Part shown: positions 63,518 to 64,000 of the stretch, in pieces
Position numbering within the stretch: the stretch's first letter is position 1
Layout of the letters: the number at the start of each line of letters is the position of its first letter
From: Rhodocyclaceae bacterium
GTDB taxonomy: Bacteria; Pseudomonadota; Gammaproteobacteria; Burkholderiales; Rhodocyclaceae
NCBI GenBank assembly: GCA_020445745.1
Contig: JAGRGB010000101.1
Location: forward strand, 21,353-85,352
DNA length: 64,000 bases
Reading direction: 5' to 3'
Notes under the pieces: generated by a model
Seen by the model: the letters and a program-made list of their open reading frames with translations, nothing else
The model's database searches: none
What the model was told of the DNA's origin: nothing
Translations under genes and position numbers: made by a program

Positions 63518-64000
63518 ATGTCCCTGAAACACCTCCCCGCCCTGCCGGCGATAGACGCCATCACGGTGCCGAAGAGCGGCAAGAAGCTCGAACTGCCGCC
63601 GCTCGCCGGCTCCGCCGACGCGCTGGCGCTGGCCCGCATCGCCGCATCCGGACGACGCCTGCTGGTGATCACCGCCAGCCCGACCGATGCCTTGCGGCTG
63701 CAGGAGGAGATCCGCTGGTTCGCGCCGCAGATCGAACCGCTGCTTCTGCCCGACTGGGAGACCCTGCCCTACGACAGCTTCTCCCCGCACCAGGACCTGG
63801 TGTCGGAGCGGCTGGCGACGCTGCATGCGATCTCGACCGGCACGCCACCGCTGATCCTGGTGCTGGTCACGACGGCGCTGTCCCGGCTGGCGCCACCGGC
63901 CTACCTGGCGGCCTACACTTTCTTCCTGAGGCAGGGCGAACGCCTCGACGCCGACGGACTGCGCGCCCAGATGACGCTGGCCGGCTACGACCACGTCACC
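63518..64000 (+). CDS. mfd: Transcription-repair coupling factor Mfd (5' part, cut by window edge)
   Basis: 161 codons. The N-terminal UvrB-homology region is plain: LVITASPTDALRLQEEIRWF, then LLLPDWETLPYDSFSPHQDL and VSERLATLHAISTG. The usual length is about 1150, so only the N-terminus is present. Mfd removes stalled RNA polymerase and recruits UvrA. A possible -10 TAGGATAAT lies at about 63477. Confidence 0.95.
   Translation, partial: MSLKHLPALPAIDAITVPKSGKKLELPPLAGSADALALARIAASGRRLLVITASPTDALRLQEEIRWFAPQIEPLLLPDWETLPYDSFSPHQDLVSERLATLHAISTGTPPLILVLVTTALSRLAPPAYLAAYTFFLRQGERLDADGLRAQMTLAGYDHVT

Noticed and set aside
1-64000. CRISPR arrays, rRNA, tRNA and replication origin
   Set aside because: No regularly spaced repeats, tRNA cloverleaf, rRNA stretches or DnaA-box cluster were noticed by eye; a dedicated scan would be decisive.

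Overview
The window is a stretch of chromosome from a high-GC Gram-negative bacterium, most likely a betaproteobacterium of the Rhodocyclales/Burkholderiales type. This is inferred from gene content: OmpR/EnvZ, YciB, BolA with a parvulin, a RelA with a decayed HD site, a divergent ppx/ppk1 pair, an MCE lipid-transport operon and fatty-acid electron-transfer genes. No rRNA, tRNA, CRISPR array, replication origin or intact insertion sequence was recognised. Two genes are cut by the edges: a LysR regulator on the left and mfd on the right.

Layout. 1-6.7 kb: LysR regulator, lplT, two TPM-domain genes with lemA, and an overlapping tsaB-rimI-uracil-DNA glycosylase operon. 6.9-11 kb: ompR-envZ, then yciB, a YciI-like gene, bolA and a periplasmic parvulin, closed by a strong hairpin. 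11-16 kb: acyl-CoA dehydrogenase, a CbiM-like membrane protein and etfBA, with a divergent TetR regulator that has palindromes in front of it. 16-23 kb is an accessory patch: a cysteine-rich mini-protein, a solitary TIR-domain gene, a MauG-like dihaem protein, two unknown exported or membrane-anchored proteins, a VOC protein and a small tyrosine phosphatase. 23-32 kb: tatD, an enoyl-CoA hydratase and a ppx-MCE transporter operon divergent from ppk1.

32.4-36 kb holds the most unusual locus: three tightly packed genes encoding a TPR / deoxyribosyltransferase-like / macro-domain protein, a second deoxyribosyltransferase-like protein, and a TIR-like / methyltransferase fusion. Together they look like a nucleotide or ADP-ribose signalling or defence module. 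36-45.9 kb is a gene-poor accessory island, AT-rich in its middle. It has an exported orphan, a Fic gene broken by stops and frameshifts, an AraC regulator, two cysteine-rich lipoproteins of similar design, and a polytopic membrane protein with a TIR-like cytoplasmic domain. Several intergenic stretches share a degenerate short repeat.

46-64 kb returns to core genes: relA, a DMT-family exporter, an MtfA-like peptidase, a flavodoxin, a host-attachment family protein, thpR-ispF-ispD, a DGPF/YciI protein, and a three-gene signalling operon (multi-PAS histidine kinase, receiver, Hpt-REC-REC-GGDEF protein). Then come the complete AmmeMemoRadiSam set (B, A, radical SAM), a hydrolase-like protein, a SprA-related HExxH protein and the start of mfd.
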